This document shows positions 1 to 6,203 of a stretch of DNA of 8,899 bases, piece after piece. Under the pieces are notes generated by a model. The model did no database searches. It was given only the letters and a program-made list of their open reading frames with translations, and had not been told where the DNA came from. How positions within the stretch are numbered: the first letter of the stretch is position 1; every line of letters starts with the position of its first letter. Origin of the DNA: Chlamydiota bacterium (GTDB lineage Bacteria > Auribacterota > UBA3054 > B51-G9); NCBI GenBank assembly GCA_003648225.1, contig QMOL01000106.1, positions 1-8,899 on the forward strand. Direction: 5' to 3'. Position numbers and translations under genes: made by a program.

Positions 1-207
1 CATTAAAGCTCCACCGGTATCATAAACTCCATTCGAAACAAGAACTAATCCACCAACAAGCGTTGCATTTACCGCAGATTGAATATCTGTAAAATAATTA
101 CCACCGGGAGTTCCGGCTGTTCCCACATAATTTGTATTGGCGAAATTTGTTTGCGACAACAAAAAAACAATTCCCAACATTAATAAATATTTAGTTGTTT
201 TTTTCAT
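1..207 (-). CDS. Secreted beta-helix-type surface protein, N-terminal part only
   Basis: This is the first 69 codons of a gene that runs off the left edge; the frame is open throughout. The start ATG (207–205) follows a strong Shine-Dalgarno, GGAGGGGG, at 220–213 with a 5-nt spacer. Residues 1–23 form a Sec signal peptide (MKK, hydrophobic core, likely cleavage after NFA). The mature part begins with YVGTAGTPGG, then FTDIQSAVNA and VSNGVYDTGG. In known families this pattern (a repeat-poor start, an 'IQ.AV' strand and a 'V.NGVY..GG' strand) is the first coil of right-handed parallel beta-helix proteins, often large cell-surface proteins in Lentisphaerota and Kiritimatiellota. The fold is inferred from about 45 mature residues, so function (polysaccharide lyase, adhesin, autotransporter-like) cannot be given. 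It has its own promoter (375–403) and a leader of about 160 nt. That it sits next to a secreted glycosidase suggests both act outside the cytoplasm. Confidence 0.7.
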   Translation of the reverse strand, partial: MKKTTKYLLMLGIVFLLSQTNFANTNYVGTAGTPGGNYFTDIQSAVNATLVGGLVLVSNGVYDTGGALM

Positions 208-250
208 TATAACCCCCTCCGGTTAATTTTAATTTCTACAATTAATCAAA

Positions 251-274
251 CCTATACTACACATTGAGCATAGG
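251..274 (-). other. Leader hairpin upstream of the beta-helix gene
   Basis: In the untranslated leader, CCTATGCT and AGTATAGG (minus strand) can form an 8-bp stem with one G-U pair around an 8-nt loop. A second smaller stem, CACAA/TTGTG with a 3-nt loop, lies at 287–299. Neither is followed by a U-run, so they are not intrinsic terminators. They may stabilise the leader or have no role; the stems are AT-rich and weak. The rest of the 208–395 gap holds the promoter and Shine-Dalgarno and nothing else I can name. Confidence 0.3.
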
Positions 275-374
275 CACCATTAAAACCACAAAAGTTGTGA
301 CTATGATTTTATTTTATTCCATAAAAATTTTATACTATTTTGAAACAACGTATTCCTATTCAACAGTAATCTAT

Positions 375-403
375 ATTATAATGACCATATAATTTTTAGT
401 CAA
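375..403 (-). promoter_or_regulatory. Sigma-70-type promoter for the beta-helix gene
   Basis: On the minus strand TTGACT (403–398) and TATAAT (380–375) are separated by exactly 17 bp, giving 11 of 12 consensus bases. The -35 box overlaps the last base of the glycosidase stop codon (398–396), so the promoter begins exactly where that gene ends. The predicted transcription start is near 368, which leaves a leader of about 160 nt before the ATG at 207. No other equally good promoter was seen closer to the gene. Confidence 0.7.
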
Positions 404-1772
404 TAACATAAATTATTCGGTTCGTTGGCATCTGTTTCCACAATTTGATAATCAATTTATTGTTCTTGGGAATATATTTTATTACCGCATCTTTTTTCTT
501 TTTATACTTCCATACTTTCCCTCCTCTTTTCGACTCCAGCTTTTGAGGCCAGTAAAAAACTTCTAATGTATCTCCATCAAGAATCCCTATAGCTCCATTA
601 TTTTGAAATTTCTGTTCAAGTCCATCCGGAGTAACATCCTTAAACTTCAAAACATCAACTTTTTTTCTGTCTTTATATTTTATAAAATCACTCTTCAAAA
701 CAATTACATTGTTCGTGTCAACTGAATAGCCGGGCGGGGGCGTTGTTGTCAGTTGACCAAGTGACCTCCGCGTGCAATAAGGAATATATCCTTTGGAATA
801 AGAATTTGAATATCCGTCCCACGCATTGAACAAAGCATATTCACAGTCAAAAACAGGAACACTTGCCGTTTTATATTGACTTAGATAATTAAGGTAATAA
901 TTTATCGTATCCGATGGATTTATTATGTCATATCCTTTCCGGTCATTCCAATTATCCGTCGCTTTTCCCTCAAACCAAATCCCTTCCTGCGCAATTGCGT
1001 CAATAGTTGAAAATAGTTCCGGATGACCTGAACAAAGAGATGCGGCATTTTGCTGAATTATTAAAAAATCCGGATTGAAATTCGTAGCATAAGCTCGCAT
1101 TTCATTAATAAATTTTATCATCTCAACCGCAGAATCTTTTCCGGCGGAGGATGCCGCCGCGATAACATCGCTGTCTTCAAACGCTTCAACCCAGTCAAGG
1201 TAAATCCCATCAAAACCGTCCTTAATTACTTCATCAATTATACTGGTGTAATTTCTTTCCGAATTGGTCGGATGATTATTACCGTAAATTACTATGTCTT
1301 TCCAATCGCTATCCCAAAACGCCACAGGATAATTTCCTCCCCAACCGTCAGGGTCACGGGCAACAATATAATCAGGCCAGTCCGCCGGTTTTGGTGCCCC
1401 CTTCGGCCATTCTTCCGACCAAGTCCAGTACCACCGCCAATCTTCCGCTTCACCGATATCAATATAAGCTATAACAAGTTTCCGATACGCCGCATCGCTG
1501 CTTTTTGAATTTTTCAGCGTTTCAACAAGAGCGTGTGTGTCAAAATTTTTGTCGTTTGATGACCAGTCGGTACGCGTAGGTTCAATCACAAGCATGTCAT
1601 AAGATGATTTTGCTAATGTATTTGATACACCCTGCACATTTATACTTTGGATTTGATAACCCCAGAAATGAATGTTGGAAATCGCTTTTGGAGAATTAAA
1701 AGCGTAACTCCGACATATCATAAAATAAACAAACAAAAAAACTACCCCTGTAATAAGTTTGCTTTTCTTCAT
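396..1772 (-). CDS. Secreted GH114/TM1410-family glycoside hydrolase (endo-alpha-1,4-polygalactosaminidase-like)
   Basis: The 458-residue product has a Sec signal peptide (residues 1–24, likely cut after SYA) and a TIM-barrel domain of the GH114/TM1410 type at about 30–350. Visible signatures are YIDIGEAEDWRWYW (103–116), YPVAFWDSDWKDIV (148–161), GFDGIYLDWVEAFE (186–199), LIIQQNA (237–243) and GYIPYCTRRSLGQL followed by TTTPPPGY (328–349). Family members cleave or are predicted to cleave alpha-1,4-linked galactosamine polymers of biofilms and capsules; many entries are annotated wrongly as extracellular cysteinyl-tRNA synthetases. The conserved acids D105, E108, E110, D188 and D193 are candidates for substrate binding or catalysis. 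Residues from about 355 to 458 form a lysine-rich, beta-strand-like tail that I do not recognise. The ATG follows GAGGAGG (1786–1780) with a 7-nt spacer. The gene lies 45 bp after ligA with no terminator between, so it may be co-transcribed. The precise substrate is unknown. Confidence 0.85.
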   Translation of the reverse strand: MKKSKLITGVVFLFVYFMICRSYAFNSPKAISNIHFWGYQIQSINVQGVSNTLAKSSYDMLVIEPTRTDWSSNDKNFDTHALVETLKNSKSSDAAYRKLVIAYIDIGEAEDWRWYWTWSEEWPKGAPKPADWPDYIVARDPDGWGGNYPVAFWDSDWKDIVIYGNNHPTNSERNYTSIIDEVIKDGFDGIYLDWVEAFEDSDVIAAASSAGKDSAVEMIKFINEMRAYATNFNPDFLIIQQNAASLCSGHPELFSTIDAIAQEGIWFEGKATDNWNDRKGYDIINPSDTINYYLNYLSQYKTASVPVFDCEYALFNAWDGYSNSYSKGYIPYCTRRSLGQLTTTPPPGYSVDTNNVIVLKSDFIKYKDRKKVDVLKFKDVTPDGLEQKFQNNGAIGILDGDTLEVFYWPQKLESKRGGKVWKYKKKKDAVIKYIPKNNKLIIKLWKQMPTNRIIYVID

Positions 1773-1817
1773 AATTATTCCTCCTCAAAAACAATTCTAA
1801 AATTAATATTTCACAGC

Positions 1818-3938
1818 CTAAAATAATGTCCCTTGAGAAAACTCATCACTCCCATCTCTCCCATCTCTCCCATCTCTCCCATCACTCCCATCTCCAACCA
1901 TTTCCAAAAACTCTTCCCAACTAATTACTTCCACACCAAGTCTTTCGGCTTTGTCCGCCTTTGATCCCGCTTCCGCGCCAGCAAGAACATAATCCGTCTT
2001 TTTACTTACGCTTCCGCTCACGCTTCCGCCAAATTTTCTGATTAGTTCAGACGCGTCCGGGCGTGAAATTCCCGGCAGAGTACCTGTTAAGACGAATTTC
2101 TTTCCTTCTAAAACTTGCGGGATATTTTTGGTGTTTGTCGCATATTCGTCATTACCAAAATTCAATCCGGCATCAGCTAATTTATGCAAAACCTCTTCAT
2201 TATTCGGATTCCTGAAAAATGAAAAAACAGATTCCGCTACTTCAGGACCAATGTCAGACACTTCTTGCAACTCTTCCAAACTCGCGGCAGATAATTTTTC
2301 GATTGTGCCGAATCGTTCGGCAAGTGCCCGCGCTGTCGCTTCGCCTACATTCCTGATTCCGAGCGCGTTAATTAGTTTTGCCACCGGCTGTTTTTTGCTT
2401 TTTATAATTCCGGACAGAAGATTATCGGCCGATTTTTCCGCCATTCTTTCTATACCAAGTAATTTATTTTTCTCCAGAAAATACAAATCACCGTAATCTT
2501 TTACCATACCGGAATCGACAAGCTGGTCAACTATTGCCGGACCAAGTCCTTCAATATTCATCGCGTTCCTCGAAGCGAAATGGACGATGCTTTTTTTGAC
2601 AAGCGCAGGACATCCCTGATTTTCGCATACGAGAAACGCACTGTCTTTATAGCGGTAAACATCGCCGCCGCAAACAGGACATTTTTCCGGCTCCCGAATT
2701 ATTTTTTCGCTGCCGGTCCTCTTTTCCGGAAGCGATTTAACTACATAAGGAATTATTTCTCCGGCCTTTTCCACTACAATATAATCTCCTTCGCGAATGT
2801 CCTTACGCGCTATCTCATCAAAATTGTGCAGGGTTGCCCGTGACACTTTCGTTCCGGCAAGCTGTACAGATTGAAAATGCGCGACGGGGGTTATATGACC
2901 TGTCCGTCCAACCTGAAACTCAACATTTTCAAGTTTTGTAACCGCTTGTTCCGCCGGAAATTTATACGCGATAGCCCAGCGGGGATATTTCGCCGTAGCG
3001 CCAAGCTGTTCCTGCTCGGCAAACGAATTTACTTTTATCACCATTCCATCTGTTTCAAACGGCAAATTATGTCGTTTGTCAATCCACTCATTACAGTAAT
3101 CCATCACTTCATCAATGCCGTAACAAATTTTAGCCGGAGAAGAAACGGGCAGTCCCCATTTCTTTAAATTATCAAGTAATTCAGCATGAGTATCAAACCC
3201 CAGACTACCCGCGGCGCCATAACAAAAAACACCAAGACCACGCTTAGCGGTAATTCGCGGATCAAGTGTTTTCAAACTTCCTGCCGCCGCGTTTCGCGGA
3301 TTAGCAAAAAGGTTCCGCGCAGCGCCCGGCGAATGCCGGGTCATATTCTCTTCCCGCTCTTTATTTATCCTTTCAAAAGATTTCTTCGGCATATAAACTT
3401 CACCGCGTATCTCTATTAATTCGTCCGGTGCGGCATCATTCAATTTTAACGGCAGTGAGTTTATCGTTCTCAAATTATAAGTTACATCGTCACCGGTTGT
3501 TCCATCACCGCGCGTTGCCCCTCTTACAAAAATTTTATTTTCGTACTGAAGCGCGATTGCAAGGCCGTCAAATTTAAGCTCAACCACATATTCAACCTGC
3601 GGAACATCAAGTGAATCACGTACTCGCTTGTCAAAATCCTTTAAATCTTCAAATGAATATGTGTTGTCCATCGAAAGCATCGGCACCATGTGTTTTACAG
3701 ACGTAAAACCTTCAACCGGTTCACCGCTTACGCGTTGCGTTGGTGAATCGGAAGTAACAAGTTCAGGATTTTCATTTTCGAGCCCGCGCAATTCTTGCAT
3801 TAAACGGTCATATTCGAAGTCGCTGATTTCCGGCGCGTTCAGCACGTAATAATTGTAATCGTGCTTTCTAATTTCTTCGCGTAATCTTTTTATTTCATTT
3901 TCAATCGACATTGTTTTTTGTGTTTCAATGTTTTTCAT
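1818..3938 (-). CDS. ligA: NAD-dependent DNA ligase LigA
   Basis: LigA seals nicks in double-stranded DNA during lagging-strand replication and repair using NAD+. The 706-residue product has all the family domains: Ia (HDYNYYVLNAPEISDFEYD, 26–44), the adenylation domain with the AMP-accepting lysine K122 in ELKFDG and GATRGDGTTGDDVT (140–153), the OB fold (about 325–405, RTGHITPVAHF), a four-cysteine zinc finger (C420, C423, C438, C443), helix-hairpin-helix repeats (about 455–575) and a BRCT domain (about 608–682). The catalytic set looks intact. After BRCT is an unusual tail: an (R/S)DG repeat and the final peptide SQGTLF. The first ATG overlaps the ATPase stop by one base (TAATG) with only a weak GGGAAAG upstream, so start at M1 probably depends on translational coupling. 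M10 (MSIENEIKRLREEI) resembles the usual LigA start but has no Shine-Dalgarno, so the 9 extra residues are uncertain. Confidence 0.97.
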   Translation of the reverse strand: MKNIETQKTMSIENEIKRLREEIRKHDYNYYVLNAPEISDFEYDRLMQELRGLENENPELVTSDSPTQRVSGEPVEGFTSVKHMVPMLSMDNTYSFEDLKDFDKRVRDSLDVPQVEYVVELKFDGLAIALQYENKIFVRGATRGDGTTGDDVTYNLRTINSLPLKLNDAAPDELIEIRGEVYMPKKSFERINKEREENMTRHSPGAARNLFANPRNAAAGSLKTLDPRITAKRGLGVFCYGAAGSLGFDTHAELLDNLKKWGLPVSSPAKICYGIDEVMDYCNEWIDKRHNLPFETDGMVIKVNSFAEQEQLGATAKYPRWAIAYKFPAEQAVTKLENVEFQVGRTGHITPVAHFQSVQLAGTKVSRATLHNFDEIARKDIREGDYIVVEKAGEIIPYVVKSLPEKRTGSEKIIREPEKCPVCGGDVYRYKDSAFLVCENQGCPALVKKSIVHFASRNAMNIEGLGPAIVDQLVDSGMVKDYGDLYFLEKNKLLGIERMAEKSADNLLSGIIKSKKQPVAKLINALGIRNVGEATARALAERFGTIEKLSAASLEELQEVSDIGPEVAESVFSFFRNPNNEEVLHKLADAGLNFGNDEYATNTKNIPQVLEGKKFVLTGTLPGISRPDASELIRKFGGSVSGSVSKKTDYVLAGAEAGSKADKAERLGVEVISWEEFLEMVGDGSDGRDGRDGRDGSDEFSQGTLF
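1842..1895 (-). repeat. 9-bp tandem repeat encoding an (R/S)DG linker in LigA
   Basis: Six consecutive 9-bp units are seen: plus-strand ctcatcact, three perfect cccatctct, cccatcact and cccatctcc (first and last units diverged). On the coding strand the unit AGAGATGGG reads R-D-G and the AGTGATGGG variant reads S-D-G. Because the unit is a multiple of three, copy-number change keeps the frame and the final QGTLF. The array sits after the BRCT domain and 21 bp before the end of the stop codon. Confidence 0.95.
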
Positions 3939-5095
3939 TAATTAATAATTTTCTTTCCCGGAACAAGTGACTTTATAAATTCAATACACGGCATACAAAG
4001 TATCCCGTTCCTCATAATTCGCTCCTTCCCGCGATAAAGTAATAATTGCTGGCACTCGGGATAATCATCTTTAAACGCTTTTAATCCTTGTAAATCTCTC
4101 GGCCTTATTTTTGATGAATTCTTTACCTCTATCGCAATAAAATTATTAGCACTATAAATTATAAAGTCAACTTCAAGACCCGACCGCGTTCGCCAATAAT
4201 AAATCTTGTGTTTGCTGCCACTATAATCATTCCAAGCACGAAGATGTTGCGCAACTAATCCTTCAAGCGCACATCCTTCTATTTCAGTAGGTTGGTCAAG
4301 CAGTCCGGTGGGTCTTAATGCTCTAAACACCCCTGTGTCAAACAGATAAAATTTTGGTCGTTTAATAGTTTTTCGCTTTGCTCTCCGAATAAAACAAGGC
4401 AAATTAAAAGAAAAAAATAAATTGTCTAATATCGATAAATAACCCTCAACCGTTTTTCTCTCAACCTCACATTCCCGAGCTATATTTGTAACATTTAAAA
4501 TTGACGCGTGGGAAAACGAAACCGCTTCTAAAAATCTGGCAAAATTCGCAATGTTTCTCACAAAGCCCTCGCTCTCAACCTCTTCTTCTAAATATAAAGT
4601 AATGTAACTGTTCAATGTGGCTTCAGGATCGTTCGACTGCCATATCAGCGGAATCAAACCAATTCTTAATGCACGCTGAAAATCAAATTTTTCACCTATT
4701 TCACACGCTATAAATGGATGAAGCGATTTTAACCTTAATCGCCCGGCAAGAAGATTAATTCCCACTTTCTTTAATTTACGCGTGTTTGAACCGGTAACAA
4801 CAAACTTAATGCGCTTTTGCTCTTCAATTATAGAATGAATCTGATCAAGAAGATCAGGCACCTTTTGAATTTCATCTATAAATACAATTTTCTTTTTCCT
4901 CTTCGCCATTACAACATCTCGAAGCCGCTCAGGATGTGCAAGATACGACCGGTAAACAGCTGGTTCAAGTAAATTGATATTAATTGAATCTGAAATGTTA
5001 TAACACGCCCAAGTCGATTTTCCTGTTCCGCGCGGACCGAAAAGAAAGAAACTTGATTTAGGCATTACAAAACATCTCGGAAGTATTTTTTCCAT
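3938..5095 (-). CDS. AAA-family ATPase with C-terminal DUF4143 nuclease-like domain
   Basis: The 385-residue product belongs to the AAA_14/DUF4143 family, P-loop ATPases common in bacteria and archaea whose cellular role is not established. Visible features are Walker A GPRGTGKST (20–28), Walker B IVFIDEIQ (70–77), a sensor-1-like FVVTGSN (98–104) and the family motif LLAGRLRLKSLHPF (115–128). A winged-helix-like middle contains TNIARECEVERKTVEGYL (203–220), then KFYLFDTGVFRAL (248–260). The C-terminal part has YYWRTRSGLEVDFII (299–313) and AIEVKNS (321–327), matching a PD-(D/E)XK-type core (D310, E323, K325). Length is close to the family norm. The start ATG (5095–5093) lies about 27 nt from the predicted transcription start of a perfect promoter, but no Shine-Dalgarno is visible. 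The stop TAA overlaps the ligA start (TAATG). These genes are often horizontally spread and occur in multiple copies; a direct link to ligation is not implied by the family. Confidence 0.9.
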   Translation of the reverse strand: MEKILPRCFVMPKSSFFLFGPRGTGKSTWACYNISDSININLLEPAVYRSYLAHPERLRDVVMAKRKKKIVFIDEIQKVPDLLDQIHSIIEEQKRIKFVVTGSNTRKLKKVGINLLAGRLRLKSLHPFIACEIGEKFDFQRALRIGLIPLIWQSNDPEATLNSYITLYLEEEVESEGFVRNIANFARFLEAVSFSHASILNVTNIARECEVERKTVEGYLSILDNLFFSFNLPCFIRRAKRKTIKRPKFYLFDTGVFRALRPTGLLDQPTEIEGCALEGLVAQHLRAWNDYSGSKHKIYYWRTRSGLEVDFIIYSANNFIAIEVKNSSKIRPRDLQGLKAFKDDYPECQQLLLYRGKERIMRNGILCMPCIEFIKSLVPGKKIIN

Positions 5096-5106
5096 TTTTA
5101 CTGCGT

Positions 5107-5129
5107 TTTTGGAATTATCACTTCCAAAA
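5107..5129. promoter_or_regulatory. Inverted repeat overlapping the -10/start region (operator-like)
   Basis: TTTTGGAA (5107–5114), a 7-bp spacer (5115–5121) and TTCCAAAA (5122–5129) form a perfect 8+8 bp inverted repeat. Its right end touches the first base of the -10 box (5129–5134), and the predicted transcription start (near 5122) is inside it. A dimeric repressor bound here would block initiation. If transcribed it could also form a small hairpin at the 5' end. No regulator gene for it is seen in the window, and I do not match it to a known operator such as LexA or Fur boxes. Confidence 0.55.
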
Positions 5130-5157
5130 TTATACTCTTTTTATAACTCTTTGTCAA
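5129..5157 (-). promoter_or_regulatory. Perfect-consensus sigma-70-type promoter for ATPase–ligA
   Basis: On the minus strand TTGACA (5157–5152) and TATAAT (5134–5129) are both exact consensus and are separated by the optimal 17 bp. The transcription start is expected near 5122, about 27 nt before the ATPase ATG. A run of seven T on the same strand lies just upstream of the -35 box (about 5166–5160). It should drive the ATPase, ligA and probably the glycosidase, since no terminator is visible among them. Confidence 0.8.
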
Positions 5158-5204
5158 GAAAAAAACAGAAGATAAAACATTCCCCGGCCACCCGTTTTGT
5201 CCGT

Positions 5205-6053
5205 TTATAAAAACTTCTCCGCTAACACTTTTGCCACTCCATCATCTTCATTCATCGGCGCAATACTTTTGGCAGCTTTTTTCGCACCACAAATCGCGTT
5301 TTCCATCGCGTAACTCTCATCAGCAGAAGTCAGCATATCTATATCATTATGGTCGTCTCCGAAAGCTATAACTTTAGCGTCAGATTTTCCAATGATTTTT
5401 TTCAACCGGCATATCGCGTTCCATTTTGTCATTCCCGGATCGAGTACCTCTAAAATTGTATGCGTGGGAAGAAAATTCAAATTATCAAGTGAACAAAATT
5501 CTAATGAACCGTTAGTTTTAGATTCCAAAAACGAGATTACATTTCTTAATTCTTCGTTTTTCTTAATCAAAAACATTCCGGTTACTTTATCAATAAATTT
5601 CGACTCTTTGATATCTTCTTCAATTAAAATATAATCGGAACTTCTTTTATAATAATCTCTGTAAACTTTTTCCTCTAAATGCGCTCCCGCCATTACCATG
5701 TCTTCTGCAATTCCATCAACATCAATTATAAAAACGGGTGTTCGATTTATCTTACCAAGTGTGTCAACTATAAACTCAACTTTTTCCTTTGGAAAATAAT
5801 GCGTGTAAATCCTTTCGTTAGACATTCGGTTAAAACAAGTCGTACCATTATTGGCAATCAATCGCGCGGGAAAAATAAAAGGTTTTAATACATCATCGGC
5901 AACACGTTTTCTCCTCCCGGTAACAAAAAATATCTCCGCTCCTTTTTTACCGATGTTCCGTAACGTTTCAACGGTAAATTCCGACACGGATTTATCCGCT
6001 CTTAAAAGCGTTCCGTCAAGATCAAGCGCGATGATTGTATTTTGTAAGTTCAA
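5205..6053 (-). CDS. Cof-type HAD-superfamily phosphatase (type IIB cap)
   Basis: The 282-residue product has the four HAD motifs in order: DLDGTLL (11–17; nucleophile D11 and acid/base D13), FVTGR (43–47), K210 in GMTKW and FGDDHNDIDML (231–241). The long insert between motifs II and III (about 83–195) is the alpha/beta cap of the Cof/Hydrolase_3 subfamily, whose members dephosphorylate sugar phosphates, flavin mononucleotide, pyridoxal phosphate or related small molecules in the cytosol; the substrate cannot be read from sequence. The length is normal and no key residue is missing. The start is TTG (6053–6051): the only upstream in-frame codons before a stop at 6068–6066 are TCC ACT AAT CCA. 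No Shine-Dalgarno is present; an 8-bp tandem repeat occupies that position. The gene stands alone between two gaps of 109 and 150 bp. Confidence 0.9.
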   Translation of the reverse strand: MNLQNTIIALDLDGTLLRADKSVSEFTVETLRNIGKKGAEIFFVTGRRKRVADDVLKPFIFPARLIANNGTTCFNRMSNERIYTHYFPKEKVEFIVDTLGKINRTPVFIIDVDGIAEDMVMAGAHLEEKVYRDYYKRSSDYILIEEDIKESKFIDKVTGMFLIKKNEELRNVISFLESKTNGSLEFCSLDNLNFLPTHTILEVLDPGMTKWNAICRLKKIIGKSDAKVIAFGDDHNDIDMLTSADESYAMENAICGAKKAAKSIAPMNEDDGVAKVLAEKFL

Positions 6054-6054
6054 T

Positions 6055-6072
6055 GGATTAGTGGATTAGTGG
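6055..6072. repeat. 8-bp tandem repeat at the HAD gene start
   Basis: Two perfect copies of ggattagt (6055–6062 and 6063–6070) plus the first two bases of a third lie immediately upstream of the TTG start of the HAD phosphatase. The array fills the place where a Shine-Dalgarno would be expected. It is short, so chance or an ancient slippage event are both possible. Confidence 0.7.
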
Positions 6073-6088
6073 AAAAATTAAACACAAA

Positions 6089-6116
6089 ATAATCAACAAG
6101 AAATGAGCAATGTAAA
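6089..6116 (-). promoter_or_regulatory. Candidate weak promoter for the HAD phosphatase
   Basis: On the minus strand TTTACA (6116–6111, 5 of 6 consensus) and GATTAT (6094–6089, 4 of 6) are separated by 16 bp. A transcript would begin near 6082, about 29 nt before the TTG start. The region is AT-rich, so such matches arise easily; read-through from the upstream pseudokinase gene is the alternative. Confidence 0.3.
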
Positions 6117-6155
6117 AGTAAAGAGTAATTTCCTAATTTCATAATTGGATGTTCC

Positions 6156-6182
6156 GTCCACGAGTGCCTATGGCCTCGGGAC
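6156..6182. repeat. Imperfect hairpin flanked by near-identical 9-bp direct repeats
   Basis: GTCC-A-CGAG-T-GCC, loop TAT, then GGC-CTCG-GGAC gives 11 base pairs with two single-base bulges (6160 and 6165). It is much more GC-rich than its surroundings. TTGGATGTT (6145–6153) and TTGGATATT (6189–6197) flank it, differing at one base. No U-run follows on either strand, so it is not a standard intrinsic terminator. It could be a REP-like dispersed element, a structured mRNA 3' end protecting the pseudokinase transcript, or a processing site. The rest of the 6054–6203 gap holds the 8-bp repeat, the weak promoter and a doubtful 30-codon reading frame (6142–6050). Confidence 0.5.
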
Positions 6183-6203
6183 AAGTTGTTGGATATTGAA
6201 TAT

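Noticed and set aside
1272..1508. Plus-strand open frame inside the glycosidase gene
   Set aside because: It is antisense to a well-supported GH114 gene and has no family motif; the same applies to the plus-strand frames inside ligA (for example 2128–2496, 2580–2843, 2871–3167), the HAD gene, the pseudokinase and bioA.
396..1772. Extracellular cysteinyl-tRNA synthetase, a label often given to this family
   Set aside because: There are no HIGH or KMSKS motifs and a Sec signal peptide is present; motifs match GH114/TM1410.
1750..1830. Separate promoter for the glycosidase
   Set aside because: A TAGAAT-like -10 is present in the 45-bp gap but there is no acceptable -35 at 15–19 bp; read-through from ligA is simpler.
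1842..1895. CRISPR-like array
   Set aside because: The units are 9 bp, contiguous, without spacers, and lie in frame inside ligA.
5158..5204. Terminator after the HAD gene
   Set aside because: There is a T-run on the minus strand, but no stable stem directly precedes it; the CCGGCC palindrome is too short and about 15 nt away.
6156..6182. Hairpin as a Rho-independent terminator of the pseudokinase gene
   Set aside because: No U-run follows the stem on either strand; it is kept only as a structured or repeat element.
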